From assembly GCA_018401735.1 (NCBI GenBank), contig JAGYKI010000001.1:62001-126000 (forward strand): a stretch of DNA of 64,000 nt. Reading direction: 5' to 3'. This DNA comes from Schleiferiaceae bacterium. GTDB lineage: Bacteria; Bacteroidota; Bacteroidia; Flavobacteriales; Schleiferiaceae. The translations under genes and the position numbers were made by a program. This document shows positions 17,010 through 26,108 of this stretch, one piece after another (within the stretch, counting starts at the first letter, position 1; each line of letters starts with the position of its first letter). The notes below the pieces were generated by a model. That model had not been told where the DNA came from, did not search any database, and saw nothing but the letters and a program-made list of their open reading frames with translations.

Positions 17010-18719
17010 ATGAAAGTTAAATTAACGCTAGCATTAGCCCTAGTTTTGGGCGGTCTTTCCGCTCAAGAAAAGGATCCATTAGGGCAGGTAGTTGTTTCGG
17101 TTACGGATAAATACCGCGCACAGATTAAAGATGCGCGAAAAATATTGGAAAACCCCAGCTATAGCGATAGTACCACCGAGAAGTTACCGGTTAGCTATAC
17201 TTTAAAAAGCTTTGCCCTACCAGTTCGCATTCAGCCCGAAGTTTTAAAACCTGCTCGTGTGGTTAAAACCGAGGTGCCAGAATTGTATAAAGGTTTTGTG
17301 AAATTGGGTTACGGACTGTATAATACTGCCATGGTTGATGCTTATTACAATAGCGGACGATCTTCTCAATATAGCTACGGATTCGCGGCTAAGCACTTTT
17401 CTACACAAAGTGGCGTCGCAGATATTCGTTATGATGAAAACCCTATGTCGAGAAATCATGTGGGTGGTTTTTTTAATCGTTATTATAAAGATTTCACCTG
17501 GCATATAGCTGCTAATATGGATTTGGATAAATTCAGCTATTACGGTCAGCCCGAATTAGACTTTATCTCGCCCGATAGCACCTTAAACAATGGTCCTTAT
17601 AATTGGTATCGTCGTTATCGAGTTGAAACCAATATTAAGGAATCGAAGAAGAAGAATTTAGGTCCCATGAATGAGTTTGGCTTGGCTTATCAAAACTTTA
17701 ATGATAATTACCGCTCAAATGAGAATGATATCACTTTTCGTTCGCTGTGGGATATACCCGCAAATGATCAAAATTTAAATTTGGAGTTCAATGGTTCTTG
17801 GTTTCAAAATACTTTTGATAGTATTCCGCGCGGCCAGGACAGCGCAAATTTTTTCGATCAGTCCTTCTTTCAATTGCAGGCCAAACCTTATGTAAGTTTT
17901 GAAAAGGAAGACTATAGCTTTGATTTTGGACTAAACTTATTCCTGGTCAATGCAAATGATTCGCGGCAAGCTGAATCTAAAACTAATCTGTATTTCTTTC
18001 CAGAGATCACCTTCCGTTATAAGATTGTTCCCGAAATTTTGTCTTTAAAATCGGGTGTAAAAGGGTCTCTCACTAGGAATACTTATGCCCAAACTACCGC
18101 TGCTAATCCTTTTGTTTTACCTGGGCAAAGCAGCACACCATCGCGTGATTTAAATATTTTCTTAGCTTTAGATGGCATCTTAAGTAGCTCACTTTCCTTT
18201 AATGTTGAAACGGGTATCCGCAATGCGCGTAACCGCCAATTGTTTTACAGAAACCCACGCTTTTATAGCGATCCTTTTCCTTATGGCATGGAAGTGATTT
18301 TCGCAGATGTGGCCACTTTATACGTGAAAGGCTCTTTAGAAGGTAATTGGAATGATAAACTTTTTGCTTCTCTAGGTGCAGAAGCGCGCAGTTTTACTGA
18401 GCAGAGTGACATCCCTTATCACTTGCCCAATTTTATTGCTAATGCAGATGTAAGTTATTTATACCGTCAAAAAATCAGGTTAGGATTTGGCTTGGACGTG
18501 GTTGGTCCGCGTGAGACTTTTGTTCAGGATCTGAATAACGAAATACCTTCAAGATTAGCGGGCTATGTTGATGCTCATTTAAATTTGGAGTATATTTATA
18601 ATTCGCGCATTTCAGCCTTTATAAATCTGCAAAACCTCTTTAATAGTCAGTATGATATTTACTTAGGTTTTCGTGCTCAAAGTATTAATGCGGTGTTTGG
18701 CTTTAACTACCGTTTCTAA
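17010..18719 (+). CDS. Outer-membrane beta-barrel protein, TonB-receptor-like without obvious plug
   Basis: 569 residues. Short signal peptide (KLTLALALVLGGLSAQ), about 75 residues of periplasmic linker (PVSYTLKSFALPVRIQPEVL), then alternating beta-strand sequence with aromatic girdles from YKGFVKLGYGLYNTAMVDAY to the end, finishing AVFGFNYRF with the C-terminal phenylalanine needed for BAM recognition. Homologous barrels are annotated TonB-dependent receptor, but neither a carboxypeptidase-like domain nor a plug motif is visible, so a role as a ligand-gated transporter is doubtful. The 4-bp gap to the TPR gene indicates one operon and probable partnership. Confidence 0.75.
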   Translation: MKVKLTLALALVLGGLSAQEKDPLGQVVVSVTDKYRAQIKDARKILENPSYSDSTTEKLPVSYTLKSFALPVRIQPEVLKPARVVKTEVPELYKGFVKLGYGLYNTAMVDAYYNSGRSSQYSYGFAAKHFSTQSGVADIRYDENPMSRNHVGGFFNRYYKDFTWHIAANMDLDKFSYYGQPELDFISPDSTLNNGPYNWYRRYRVETNIKESKKKNLGPMNEFGLAYQNFNDNYRSNENDITFRSLWDIPANDQNLNLEFNGSWFQNTFDSIPRGQDSANFFDQSFFQLQAKPYVSFEKEDYSFDFGLNLFLVNANDSRQAESKTNLYFFPEITFRYKIVPEILSLKSGVKGSLTRNTYAQTTAANPFVLPGQSSTPSRDLNIFLALDGILSSSLSFNVETGIRNARNRQLFYRNPRFYSDPFPYGMEVIFADVATLYVKGSLEGNWNDKLFASLGAEARSFTEQSDIPYHLPNFIANADVSYLYRQKIRLGFGLDVVGPRETFVQDLNNEIPSRLAGYVDAHLNLEYIYNSRISAFINLQNLFNSQYDIYLGFRAQSINAVFGFNYRF

Positions 18720-18762
18720 AGGCCGCGGCTCTATTTTATTAGGGAACTGAGCTAATAATTAT

Positions 18763-19251
18763 TTGCAAAGTTTAGCTTTGCAGCAAAAGAAAGTATTGAA
18801 AGAATTTAAACGTCCCTTACATATTCGCTGGAGTGATCTCGACCCTAATGGTCATGTTAGACATTCCGTTTATTACGACTTTGCGGCGCAGCTTCGTACC
18901 GAACTTTTTGGCGCCAACAATATTAAAGTAGAGGAGATGACTAAAATGGGCATCGGCCCAATTTTATTTGAAGAGAAAGCAACTTTTAAAAGAGAGCTAC
19001 ATTTTGGCGACAATCTACAAATGGTAGCCGCAGTAATTGGCTTGCGGAAAGACTATTCACGTTTTGCTTTTATCCATGAAATTTGGCGTGGAGAAACACT
19101 TTGTGCTACTGTGGAAGTTTTGGGAGCATGGATTAACCTTCGCGAACGTAAACTTACCGCGCCGCCCGCCGAATTTATTGCTAAATTCGAACACTTTCCG
19201 CTGCATGCAGATTTTCAGTGGATGCCTGAGAAACAACAAAACAAATCATAG
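18763..19251 (+). CDS. Hot-dog fold acyl-CoA thioesterase (4HBT-like)
   Basis: About 162 residues. The only in-frame starts are TTG codons at 18763 or 18778; no ATG occurs before the core fold, so a TTG start is required. The thioesterase signature is HIRWSDLDPNGHVRHSVYYD (about residues 20-39), with the catalytic Asp/Asn loop of the YbgC/FadM-type branch, followed by FAAQLRTELFG and the sheet strands ATFKRELHFGDNLQMV and EIWRGETLCATVEVLGAWIN. It hydrolyses acyl-CoA thioesters in the cytoplasm. The FabG gene starts 14 bp later, so the pair belongs to acyl metabolism. Confidence 0.75.
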   Translation: MQSLALQQKKVLKEFKRPLHIRWSDLDPNGHVRHSVYYDFAAQLRTELFGANNIKVEEMTKMGIGPILFEEKATFKRELHFGDNLQMVAAVIGLRKDYSRFAFIHEIWRGETLCATVEVLGAWINLRERKLTAPPAEFIAKFEHFPLHADFQWMPEKQQNKS

Positions 19252-19265
19252 TAAAGATCCAAATT

Positions 19266-20012
19266 ATGAGTTTATTAAAAGGAAAAACTGCCTTAATCAC
19301 TGGCGCTTCCAAGGGAATTGGAAAAGGTATCGCCGAGGTTTTTGTGAAAAATGGCTGTAATGTTGCCTTCACCTATCTTTCTTCTGTAGAACAAGCAGAA
19401 GCAGTGGAAAACGAATTAAGTACTGCCGATGTAAAAGTGAAAGGTTATCGCTCTGATGCTTCTCAATTTGAGGCAGCCTCGCAGTTAGTGGATAATGTTT
19501 TACAGGATTTCGGCACTATTGATATTCTAATTAATAATGCAGGTATTACTAAAGATACTTTGTTAATGCGCATGTCGGAAGAGGATTTCGATCAGGTAAT
19601 GACCATTAACTTAAAATCTATTTTCAACCTAACTAAAGCCGTACAGCGTACCATGCTCAAAGCGCGCAACGGCTCTATCATTAATATGAGTTCGGTGGTT
19701 GGTATTAAAGGAAATGCTGGACAGTCTAATTACGCGGCTTCCAAAGCAGGAATTATTGGCTTTACCAAATCTATTGCTTTAGAATTGGGTTCGCGGAATA
19801 TTCGCTGTAATGCGATCGCTCCTGGTTTTATTGAAACGGAAATGACGGCAAAGCTAGATGAGAAAACTGTGCAAAGCTGGCGCGATGCCATTCCTCTAAA
19901 ACGAGGCGGTAGTCCAGAAGATGTGGCCAATGCCTGCTTATTTTTAGCGAGCGATTTATCTACCTATATCAGCGGACAAGTAATACAAGTTGATGGTGGA
20001 ATGCTTACCTAA
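19266..20012 (+). CDS. fabG: 3-oxoacyl-ACP reductase, FabG-type short-chain dehydrogenase
   Basis: 248 residues, the usual FabG length. Cofactor loop TGASKGIGKGIAE (about 11-23), structural NAG motif NNAGITKDTLLMRMSEEDFD (about 85), catalytic Ser in INMSSVVG, Tyr/Lys in YAASKAG (YxxxK, about 154), and the C-terminal signature ISGQVIQVDGGM. Catalyses NADPH-dependent reduction of 3-oxoacyl-ACP in type II fatty acid synthesis. The YLSS segment after beta-2 gives NADP preference by homology, not by a direct motif. It lies in a compact plus-strand run with the thioesterase and VWA-like gene, separated by 14 and 7 bp. Confidence 0.9.
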   Translation: MSLLKGKTALITGASKGIGKGIAEVFVKNGCNVAFTYLSSVEQAEAVENELSTADVKVKGYRSDASQFEAASQLVDNVLQDFGTIDILINNAGITKDTLLMRMSEEDFDQVMTINLKSIFNLTKAVQRTMLKARNGSIINMSSVVGIKGNAGQSNYAASKAGIIGFTKSIALELGSRNIRCNAIAPGFIETEMTAKLDEKTVQSWRDAIPLKRGGSPEDVANACLFLASDLSTYISGQVIQVDGGMLT

Positions 20013-20019
20013 ATAATTT

Positions 20020-22053
20020 ATGCCTGAAGTAGTATTTTCTTATTCGCCTTATTGGTTAATTATTATTGTGCTACTGGCGGCAGGCCTTAGTTATGACTAT
20101 TATGTAAAAACATATACATTTTCGAAAACGCAAAGATGGCTTTTAGCTTCTTTGCGTTTTTTAGTGCTAGTATTATTAGGTTTTCTCGCCCTACAACCTC
20201 ATTTCAATAGTGAAAGCTATCGTGACGAAAAGCCAATCTTAGTCTTTTTAGAAGATCAATCGGCCTCTATTTCTGCGGTGGAAGATAGCAGTAAACGCAT
20301 CTCCCGCCAAGGGGAAATGGCTAGCTTACAAGCTTCGTTAAACGAAAAGTTTAATGTTCGCACCTTTAATTTCGGGGCAAATCTTTCCAACACTGTTGTA
20401 GATGCGCAAGAAACCAATTTAGGATTGGCTTTAAAGGATTTGTCGGGTAGGTTTTACCAAGAAAATATAGCGGCTATAATTTTGAGCTCCGACGGTATTA
20501 TTAACCGCGGTTCTAAATTAGCAACATTAGGCGAAAAATCTGTAGCGCCAATTTATACCGTAGCTTTAGGGGATAGCAGCTCTAGGCTTGATTTGGCCTT
20601 AACTAAAGTGTTGTACAACAAAACCTTATTAAAAGGCCGTAGTCAAAACATATCGGTAAATTTTAAGGCGGAAAATTACGTGGGCAAGGATTTGGACATC
20701 AAATTGATGAATTCAAAAAATGAAGTGCTGGCGGAGCGACGTTTTAAAGTGAGTTCAGACAATTGGTTTGAAAAGGTCGTTTTTAAAATTGAAGGGGAGA
20801 AAGTAGGCTTGCAACTTTATCGCATTGCCATAGATGCGGTACCTGAAGAAGAGAATACTATTAATAATCAAAAGAGCTTTAGCATTGATGTTTTAGATGC
20901 CAAAGAGCGAATCGGCATTTTTGCCCCTAATACCCATCCCGATATCGCCGCGCTTAGCCGTGCGCTTTCTAAGGATGAGAATTATGAAATAAAGCTTTTG
21001 CAAGATGATAATGCCAACCTCGATTCGCTTGACCTAATTATTGCATTGCAAAGCAGTAAAACTTTGTTCAACCGCATCTACAGCAGTACTAAAGCTTTAT
21101 GGTTAATTGCTGGCCCTAATGATGATTTTAGCGATTGGAATTTTTGGCCAGAAATTAAGTCCTTTCGAGTTGAAGCTGAGGAGACTTATGTTGAAATAAA
21201 CCCTAATTTTTCCTTATTTCCCATCTACCAAAGTGAGATAAGCTTATGGACTAAACTACCACCTTTAAATGGTTTTTATGGACGGATAGAAGGACCAAAA
21301 GGCTTTAGTACATTATTTTTCAAGAATATAGCCAATATTAGTACTTCCACGCCAGCCCTAACTTTAGGGGAAGAAAAGGGAAGGAGAATGGCGATTAGTT
21401 TGGGTTTAGGCTTTTGGCGCTGGCGAATATACGCTTACAAGCAGATGGGCAATTTTGAAAGCTTTGACGGCTTAATCCAGAAAATTGCAAAATACTTATT
21501 GAGTCAAGCAAAGAACGAAGGACTGCAAATTGAAGTTCCGCGCGAAAACTTTGCCAATACACCCATTAATTGGCGTGCTTCTTTTATTGATGCCAGTGGC
21601 TATTTGGTTAACGATTCTGAATTAAGATTGAAACTTCAGTCCGAAAAAGGCGAAGAATACGACTATGTATTTCAAAAGCGCCTAAAGGATTACGCGCTTA
21701 ACACCAGAGGCCTCGCAGAGGGAAAATACCATTATCAGGCCAGTCTTAGCAGAGAGGATAAGGAATATCAGGAAGAAGGGGACTTAATAATAGAGCTTAA
21801 TCGTCTTGAGTTGCAAAATTTAAAGGCTGAACCCGCCTTATTGCGCACAATCGCTCAAAGCAGTAGTGGCAGGTTTTATCATCAAAATGAATTTGCGCGA
21901 CTTTCCGAAGATCTTTCCAATTTAGAAGCAGTAACAATCAGCTATCCATTGCTTAATACTAGCTCAATTTTTAGCACGTGGCAATTGTTCTTCGTAACTT
22001 TGGGACTCTTGGGGTTAGAATGGCTCCTAAGAAAATTATGGGGTAAAATTTAA
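20020..22053 (+). CDS. VWA-like membrane protein, unknown function
   Basis: 677 residues. Two N-terminal transmembrane helices (YWLIIIVLLAAGLSYDYYV and RFLVLVLLGFLAL), a periplasmic region beginning with a MIDAS-like DQSASI (about residue 80, DxSxS) as in VWA domains, a long beta-rich stretch, and one C-terminal helix (WQLFFVTLGLLGLEWLL) near residue 655. This BatA/glutamine-amidotransferase-like architecture is common in Bacteroidota but its substrate is unknown. Residues SGRFYHQNEFARLSEDLS near the C-terminus are typical of these proteins. 7 bp downstream of fabG. Confidence 0.7.
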   Translation: MPEVVFSYSPYWLIIIVLLAAGLSYDYYVKTYTFSKTQRWLLASLRFLVLVLLGFLALQPHFNSESYRDEKPILVFLEDQSASISAVEDSSKRISRQGEMASLQASLNEKFNVRTFNFGANLSNTVVDAQETNLGLALKDLSGRFYQENIAAIILSSDGIINRGSKLATLGEKSVAPIYTVALGDSSSRLDLALTKVLYNKTLLKGRSQNISVNFKAENYVGKDLDIKLMNSKNEVLAERRFKVSSDNWFEKVVFKIEGEKVGLQLYRIAIDAVPEEENTINNQKSFSIDVLDAKERIGIFAPNTHPDIAALSRALSKDENYEIKLLQDDNANLDSLDLIIALQSSKTLFNRIYSSTKALWLIAGPNDDFSDWNFWPEIKSFRVEAEETYVEINPNFSLFPIYQSEISLWTKLPPLNGFYGRIEGPKGFSTLFFKNIANISTSTPALTLGEEKGRRMAISLGLGFWRWRIYAYKQMGNFESFDGLIQKIAKYLLSQAKNEGLQIEVPRENFANTPINWRASFIDASGYLVNDSELRLKLQSEKGEEYDYVFQKRLKDYALNTRGLAEGKYHYQASLSREDKEYQEEGDLIIELNRLELQNLKAEPALLRTIAQSSSGRFYHQNEFARLSEDLSNLEAVTISYPLLNTSSIFSTWQLFFVTLGLLGLEWLLRKLWGKI

Positions 22054-22067
22054 TATAATAAAACATT

Positions 22068-22883
22068 ATGAATCAAAGAAGTACAGTAGTAATAATTGTT
22101 AGTTTCATTGCCTTCTTGGCTTTGATCTTAACTTGGAACTCCATCACTTTTACCATCAACTCGGGCGAAAGAGCAGTTATTTTTAGAAAATTTCAAGGAG
22201 GTATTGCTTTAGACAAAGTTTACAACCAAGGATTCCATATCAAATGGCCTTGGGATGACATTTTCGTTTACGACGTGAAAAAGAAAGAAGCGGTAAGCAG
22301 TATGGATGTTTTATCAAAAAATGGACTTACCATTAGTGCTGAACTTTCATATCGATATTATCCAAGTGCAGAAAAAATTGCCTACTTACACAACGAGATT
22401 GGTATTAATTATCACGACAAAATTATTATGCCTGAAATCCGTTCGGCCACTAGAGAAGTGATCGGTAAATATTTACCTGAAGAACTCTACTCTACGAAGC
22501 GAGAAGATATTCAGGATGAGATTTTCCAGCGTGCCAATAAAGCCTTGTCGGATAACTACTTAAAATTAGATGCGGTTTTAATTAGAGAGGTAACCTTACC
22601 CTTAAAGTTAAAAGCAGCAATTGAGCGTAAGCTAGAGCAAGAACAGTCTAGTTTGGAGTACGAATTTAAATTGCAACAAGCCAAAAAAGAAGCGGAACGT
22701 CAGCGTATTGAAGCCGAAGGTAAGTCTAACGCGAATGATATTATTAATCAATCGCTTACAGATAAAATTTTAAGAGAGAAAGGTATTGAAGCGACTTTAA
22801 AACTTGCAGAATCTCCTAATGCTAAGGTGGTGGTAATTGGTTCTGCTAAAGATGGCTTACCTATTATTTTAGGAAATCAATAA
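22068..22883 (+). CDS. Prohibitin / SPFH-domain membrane protein
   Basis: 271 residues. One N-terminal helix (VVIIVSFIAFLALILTWNSI), then the SPFH/band-7 domain: SGERAVIFRKFQGG (about 30-43), GFHIKWPWDDIFVYDVKKKE, LTISAELSYRYYPS, RSATREVIGKYLPEELYSTKR. The C-terminal region is a coiled coil (KAAIERKLEQEQSSLEYEFK, KKEAERQRIEAEGKS). Bacterial prohibitins form large membrane rings that modulate proteases or lipid domains. It follows the VWA-like gene by 14 bp and precedes pepD by 8 bp. Confidence 0.85.
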   Translation: MNQRSTVVIIVSFIAFLALILTWNSITFTINSGERAVIFRKFQGGIALDKVYNQGFHIKWPWDDIFVYDVKKKEAVSSMDVLSKNGLTISAELSYRYYPSAEKIAYLHNEIGINYHDKIIMPEIRSATREVIGKYLPEELYSTKREDIQDEIFQRANKALSDNYLKLDAVLIREVTLPLKLKAAIERKLEQEQSSLEYEFKLQQAKKEAERQRIEAEGKSNANDIINQSLTDKILREKGIEATLKLAESPNAKVVVIGSAKDGLPIILGNQ

Positions 22884-22891
22884 GAGAATTT

Positions 22892-24358
22892 ATGTCAGAA
22901 GAAATTAGAAACTTAGAGCCGAAAGAAATTTGGTCCAACTTCGCTAATTTAAATGCCGTTCCTCGTCCCTCTAAAAAAGAAGAACAAGTAAGAGCTTTTA
23001 TTATCGCTTTTGCAGAGAGTTATGGTCTAAGCTATAAGCAAGATGCTATTGGTAATATTTTAATCGACAAACCAGCCACGCCCGGCATGGAAAATCGCCG
23101 CAAGGTTATTTTACAGTCGCATTTAGATATGGTATGCCAGAAAAATGCGGACGTTGATTTCGATTTTGAAACCCAAGGTATTGATATGTATATTGATGGC
23201 GATTGGGTTAAGGCTAGAGGTACTACACTAGGTGCCGATAATGGTATTGGGGTAGCCACAGCTTTGGCTACTTTGGCATCTACAGAAGTGGCGCACCCTC
23301 CATTAGAGGCCTTATTTACTACCGACGAGGAAGCTGGTATGACGGGAGCGCATCACTTGCAACCTAACTTTCTCACTGGAGAGATTCTGATGAATTTGGA
23401 TACCGAAGATGACGATGAACTAAGTATTGGCTGCGCGGGTGGTATTGATTTAGACCTCACTTGGGCATACGAAGAAGTAGCTCCAGCATCAGGTTCGCGT
23501 TCTCTGCATATTATGGTAAGCGGGTTAAGCGGCGGACATTCAGGGATGGACATTATTTTAGGCCGAGGCAATGCCAATAAAATTCTAACCCGCTTTTTAA
23601 TTGCTCTCAATGGTATTGAAGATATTAGTATTAGCAATTTTGAAGGAGGAGGTTTGCGCAATGCTATCCCTAGAGAAGCGCATGCTACCTTGGTAATACC
23701 TGCCACAGAATTTGATGCGGCACAAACCCTTTTATGGGACTATGAGCAAATTATTAAAAGTGAGTTTGCTACCACTGATCCTAATTTTAAACTTACTTTA
23801 ACCGAAGGGGATTCTATTCCTGTGATGGTAATGGCTCAAAAGTCCTACCGTCAGTTTAAATGGGCGATGCAAGGAACACATGATGGAATTCAGAGAATGA
23901 GTCCAGATGTTCCTAATTTGGTAGAGACTTCAAATAATTTAGCAAATGTGGTTTTGGCCAATGGAAATCTGAGTCTTTGCTCTTTACAGCGAAGTGATAG
24001 GGAAGGAGCTAAAGTAGATATGGCCAACACGGTTGCTGGTCCCTGGGAATTAATAGGTGCTTCTATTCAATTTAGTGGTTCTTATCCTGGTTGGAAACTA
24101 GATCCAAATGCACCGATGCTTGGAATGATGAAAGATTTATACGAGGAACTTTTTAACGAAAGTCCCCGTGTAATTGCTTGTCATGCTGGATTAGAATGTG
24201 GATTATTAGGCCAGCATTATCCCGAAATCGAAATGATTTCTTTTGGTCCTACCATTAGAGATCCACATTCTCCTGACGAGAAAGTTAATATTGCGTCCGT
24301 AGGCAAGTTTTGGTATTATTTCCAAGAAGCCTTAAAGCGTATTCCCGTGAAATCGTAA
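22892..24358 (+). CDS. pepD: Aminoacyl-histidine dipeptidase (M20 metallopeptidase)
   Basis: 488 residues, the usual PepD length. Zinc ligands and catalytic residues are visible: QSHLDMV (His, Asp; about residue 77), GADNGIGVA (Asp ligand, about 112), TDEEAGMTGA (catalytic Glu, about 145), NLDTEDDDE, LSGGHSGMDI and the last His region FGPTIRDPHSPDEKV. Cleaves X-His dipeptides in the cytoplasm. An inserted lid/dimerisation domain occupies about residues 200-390. Preceded by 8 bp by the prohibitin gene and followed by the lyase gene. Confidence 0.92.
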   Translation: MSEEIRNLEPKEIWSNFANLNAVPRPSKKEEQVRAFIIAFAESYGLSYKQDAIGNILIDKPATPGMENRRKVILQSHLDMVCQKNADVDFDFETQGIDMYIDGDWVKARGTTLGADNGIGVATALATLASTEVAHPPLEALFTTDEEAGMTGAHHLQPNFLTGEILMNLDTEDDDELSIGCAGGIDLDLTWAYEEVAPASGSRSLHIMVSGLSGGHSGMDIILGRGNANKILTRFLIALNGIEDISISNFEGGGLRNAIPREAHATLVIPATEFDAAQTLLWDYEQIIKSEFATTDPNFKLTLTEGDSIPVMVMAQKSYRQFKWAMQGTHDGIQRMSPDVPNLVETSNNLANVVLANGNLSLCSLQRSDREGAKVDMANTVAGPWELIGASIQFSGSYPGWKLDPNAPMLGMMKDLYEELFNESPRVIACHAGLECGLLGQHYPEIEMISFGPTIRDPHSPDEKVNIASVGKFWYYFQEALKRIPVKS

Positions 24359-24387
24359 ACATACCTCACCTCTCAAGCGATTTTAAA

Positions 24388-25248
24388 ATGAACACGGAAA
24401 GTTTGAAACTGATTGAATGCCCTCGCGATGCAATGCAGGGTATTCATCAGTTCATTCCTACAGATCAAAAGGTTTTATACCTTCAATCTTTATTAAGGGT
24501 TGGCTTTGATACTCTTGATTTTGGGAGTTATGTTTCAGCACCTGCCATTCCTCAATTAAGAGATACTGATGAAGTATTAGACCGTTTGGACTTATCGGAA
24601 ACGAAAACCAAATTACTTGCAATTATAGCCAATCGCCAAGGGGCAGAAACGGCGGCTAAGCGCACCGAAATTAGCTATCTGGGTTATCCTTTTTCGGTTT
24701 CAGAAATTTTTCAAAAGCGCAATACCAATAAAACAATTGCTGAAAGTATCGCTTTGGTAACGGAACTGCTTGAAATTTGTGAAACGCATAATAAGCAGCT
24801 CGTCGTTTACATTTCCATGGGATTCGGCAATCCTTACGGAGAAGAGTGGAGCTTGGAATTAGTGGAAAAATACTGTGAGCAAATGATTGGTATGGGAGTT
24901 GAAATTTTATCGCTTTCCGATACCATAGGCACCTCTAATCCGGCAAGTATTACACACCTTTTTTCTGGTTTGATCCAAACTTTTCCTGATGTGGAGTTTG
25001 GTGCCCATTTACATACTACTCCCGATACTTGGCATGAAAAAGTATTAGCCGCTTATAATGCAGGCTGCAGACGCTTTGATGGTGCGATCAAAGGCTTTGG
25101 TGGTTGCCCTATGGCCACCAATGAGCTTACGGGTAATATGCCCACCGAAAAGTTGCTGACCTTTATGCAGGAGAAAAAGCTAAAAAATAACTTAGACCTA
25201 TTAGCCTTTGAATCTGCCTATAATGAAGCACTTAAAACGTTTCCTTAA
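24388..25248 (+). CDS. HMG-CoA lyase-like TIM-barrel protein
   Basis: 286 residues from the ATG at 24388, which follows pepD by 29 bp; the frame is open to 24310 but that part overlaps pepD. The barrel start IECPRDAMQGIHQFIP corresponds to VGPRDGLQ of HMG-CoA lyase with CP replacing GP. Later motifs: YISMGFGNPYGEEW, LSDTIGTSNP, FGAHLHTTPDTW, GAIKGFGGCPMATNELTGNM (HMGL signature with the catalytic Cys and the metal-binding His pair). HMG-CoA lyase splits HMG-CoA into acetyl-CoA and acetoacetate in leucine degradation. The departure at the N-terminal motif leaves the exact substrate open. Confidence 0.8.
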   Translation: MNTESLKLIECPRDAMQGIHQFIPTDQKVLYLQSLLRVGFDTLDFGSYVSAPAIPQLRDTDEVLDRLDLSETKTKLLAIIANRQGAETAAKRTEISYLGYPFSVSEIFQKRNTNKTIAESIALVTELLEICETHNKQLVVYISMGFGNPYGEEWSLELVEKYCEQMIGMGVEILSLSDTIGTSNPASITHLFSGLIQTFPDVEFGAHLHTTPDTWHEKVLAAYNAGCRRFDGAIKGFGGCPMATNELTGNMPTEKLLTFMQEKKLKNNLDLLAFESAYNEALKTFP

Positions 25249-25385
25249 AAGAAGCTTCCTTTTTCAGTAGCAAATAGCGATTTTTTTAAATTTTAAAACT
25301 ATCACTTTTTCTTCATAGAAATTAAAACTTGCTTGAAAGTGCTTATTTATAAGGATTTTTGCTTTCTAATTTCATTCTATTTTTT

Positions 25386-25393
25386 TACTTTTG
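25386..25393 (+). promoter_or_regulatory. Predicted -7 box before the 48-residue ORF
   Basis: TACTTTTG is an exact TAnnTTTG match, 28 nt before the ATG at 25422. A TTG sits 24 nt upstream of it (25359-25361), at the long end of the usual spacing. Confidence 0.45.
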
Positions 25394-25421
25394 GTAAGAA
25401 CTAAAAAGATAAGGGAGCGGG

Positions 25422-25568
25422 ATGAAGTTTGATGAGTTACTAATTTTGGCTTTGGAGGTCAGAGATTATGTTGAGCAAAAGGGCAAAACCTTGCCCATTA
25501 GCCAAGGTAAAATGCTTAGGGATAACTCAAACGATATTTTTATCAAAGAAATAAAATACACCGCTTAA
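25422..25568 (+). CDS. Small ORF, 48 residues, unknown
   Basis: ATG at 25422 preceded by the purine-rich GATAAGGGAGCGGG, which could act as a ribosome-binding region, and by an exact -7 box at 25386. The peptide (MKFDELLILALEVRDYVEQK at its start, ending KEIKYTA) has an amphipathic helix followed by a basic tail. No homology is recognised. It is 16 bp from the DCC gene and may be its leader cistron. Evidence is the promoter, ribosome-binding-like sequence and placement only. Confidence 0.4.
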   Translation: MKFDELLILALEVRDYVEQKGKTLPISQGKMLRDNSNDIFIKEIKYTA

Positions 25569-25584
25569 TCGTCTTAATTATTTC

Positions 25585-26043
25585 ATGAAAACAAAATACC
25601 CGCCTTCTCCCAAAGCTCTTCTAATTTGGGATGGTGAATGTGAGTTTTGCGCCTTTTGGATTAGTTATTGGCAGCAGAAATCTGGGCCTGAGATCGAGTA
25701 CAAAACCTTCCAAACTGCGGCAGCCGATTTCCCCGATATTAATAAAAGAGAGTTTCTGATAGCCAGTCATTTTATTGAGCCAGATGGTGGTGTTTACCGC
25801 GCTGCTCGCTCAGCCTATCGCAGCTTATATTATACTGGTAGGTTGAAGTTTTTAGACCGGATGTACATTAGGCAAGCCTGGTTTAGAAAATTAAGTGATA
25901 AGTTGTATTACTTGATAAGCCATAATAGGCCAACCTTCTTTAAAATCAGTAAATTCCTTTTTGGATCGGATCCCTTATCACTAAAGCCTTTTTGGGTAAT
26001 TTATCTTTTCCTTTTAATATACCTGCTGAAAAGCTTTTTTTAA
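25585..26043 (+). CDS. DCC-family thiol-disulfide oxidoreductase (DUF393)
   Basis: 152 residues. The DxxCxxC signature is in WDGECEFCAFWISYW (about residues 13-27), the DGxCxxC thiol motif that names DCC proteins. Downstream the family motif appears as FLDRMYIRQAWFRKLSDKLYYLI. The C-terminal hydrophobic helix (FWVIYLFLLIYLLKSFF) would anchor it in the membrane; the redox site is then likely cytoplasmic. Biological role unknown. It is adjacent to bshC (bacillithiol biosynthesis), which fits a thiol-redox neighbourhood, though BshC has its own promoter. Confidence 0.85.
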   Translation: MKTKYPPSPKALLIWDGECEFCAFWISYWQQKSGPEIEYKTFQTAAADFPDINKREFLIASHFIEPDGGVYRAARSAYRSLYYTGRLKFLDRMYIRQAWFRKLSDKLYYLISHNRPTFFKISKFLFGSDPLSLKPFWVIYLFLLIYLLKSFF

Positions 26044-26071
26044 AAATTGCATAAATATTAGCAATGAAATT

Positions 26072-26104
26072 TTGCTTTAATGCTGCAAGGGAAAATTAAC
26101 TTTG
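26072..26104 (+). promoter_or_regulatory. Predicted promoter of bshC (TTG ... TAACTTTG)
   Basis: TTG at 26072-26074, 22 nt spacer, TAACTTTG at 26097-26104: an exact Bacteroidota -33/-7 pair with normal spacing. The ATG starts only 4 nt after the -7 box, so transcription must start within or at the coding start and the mRNA would be leaderless or nearly so. Confidence 0.6.
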
Positions 26105-26108
26105 CCTT

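Noticed and set aside
24310..24387. Longer start of the HMG-CoA-lyase-like gene
   Set aside because: It overlaps the end of pepD and lacks family similarity; ATG 24388 fits.
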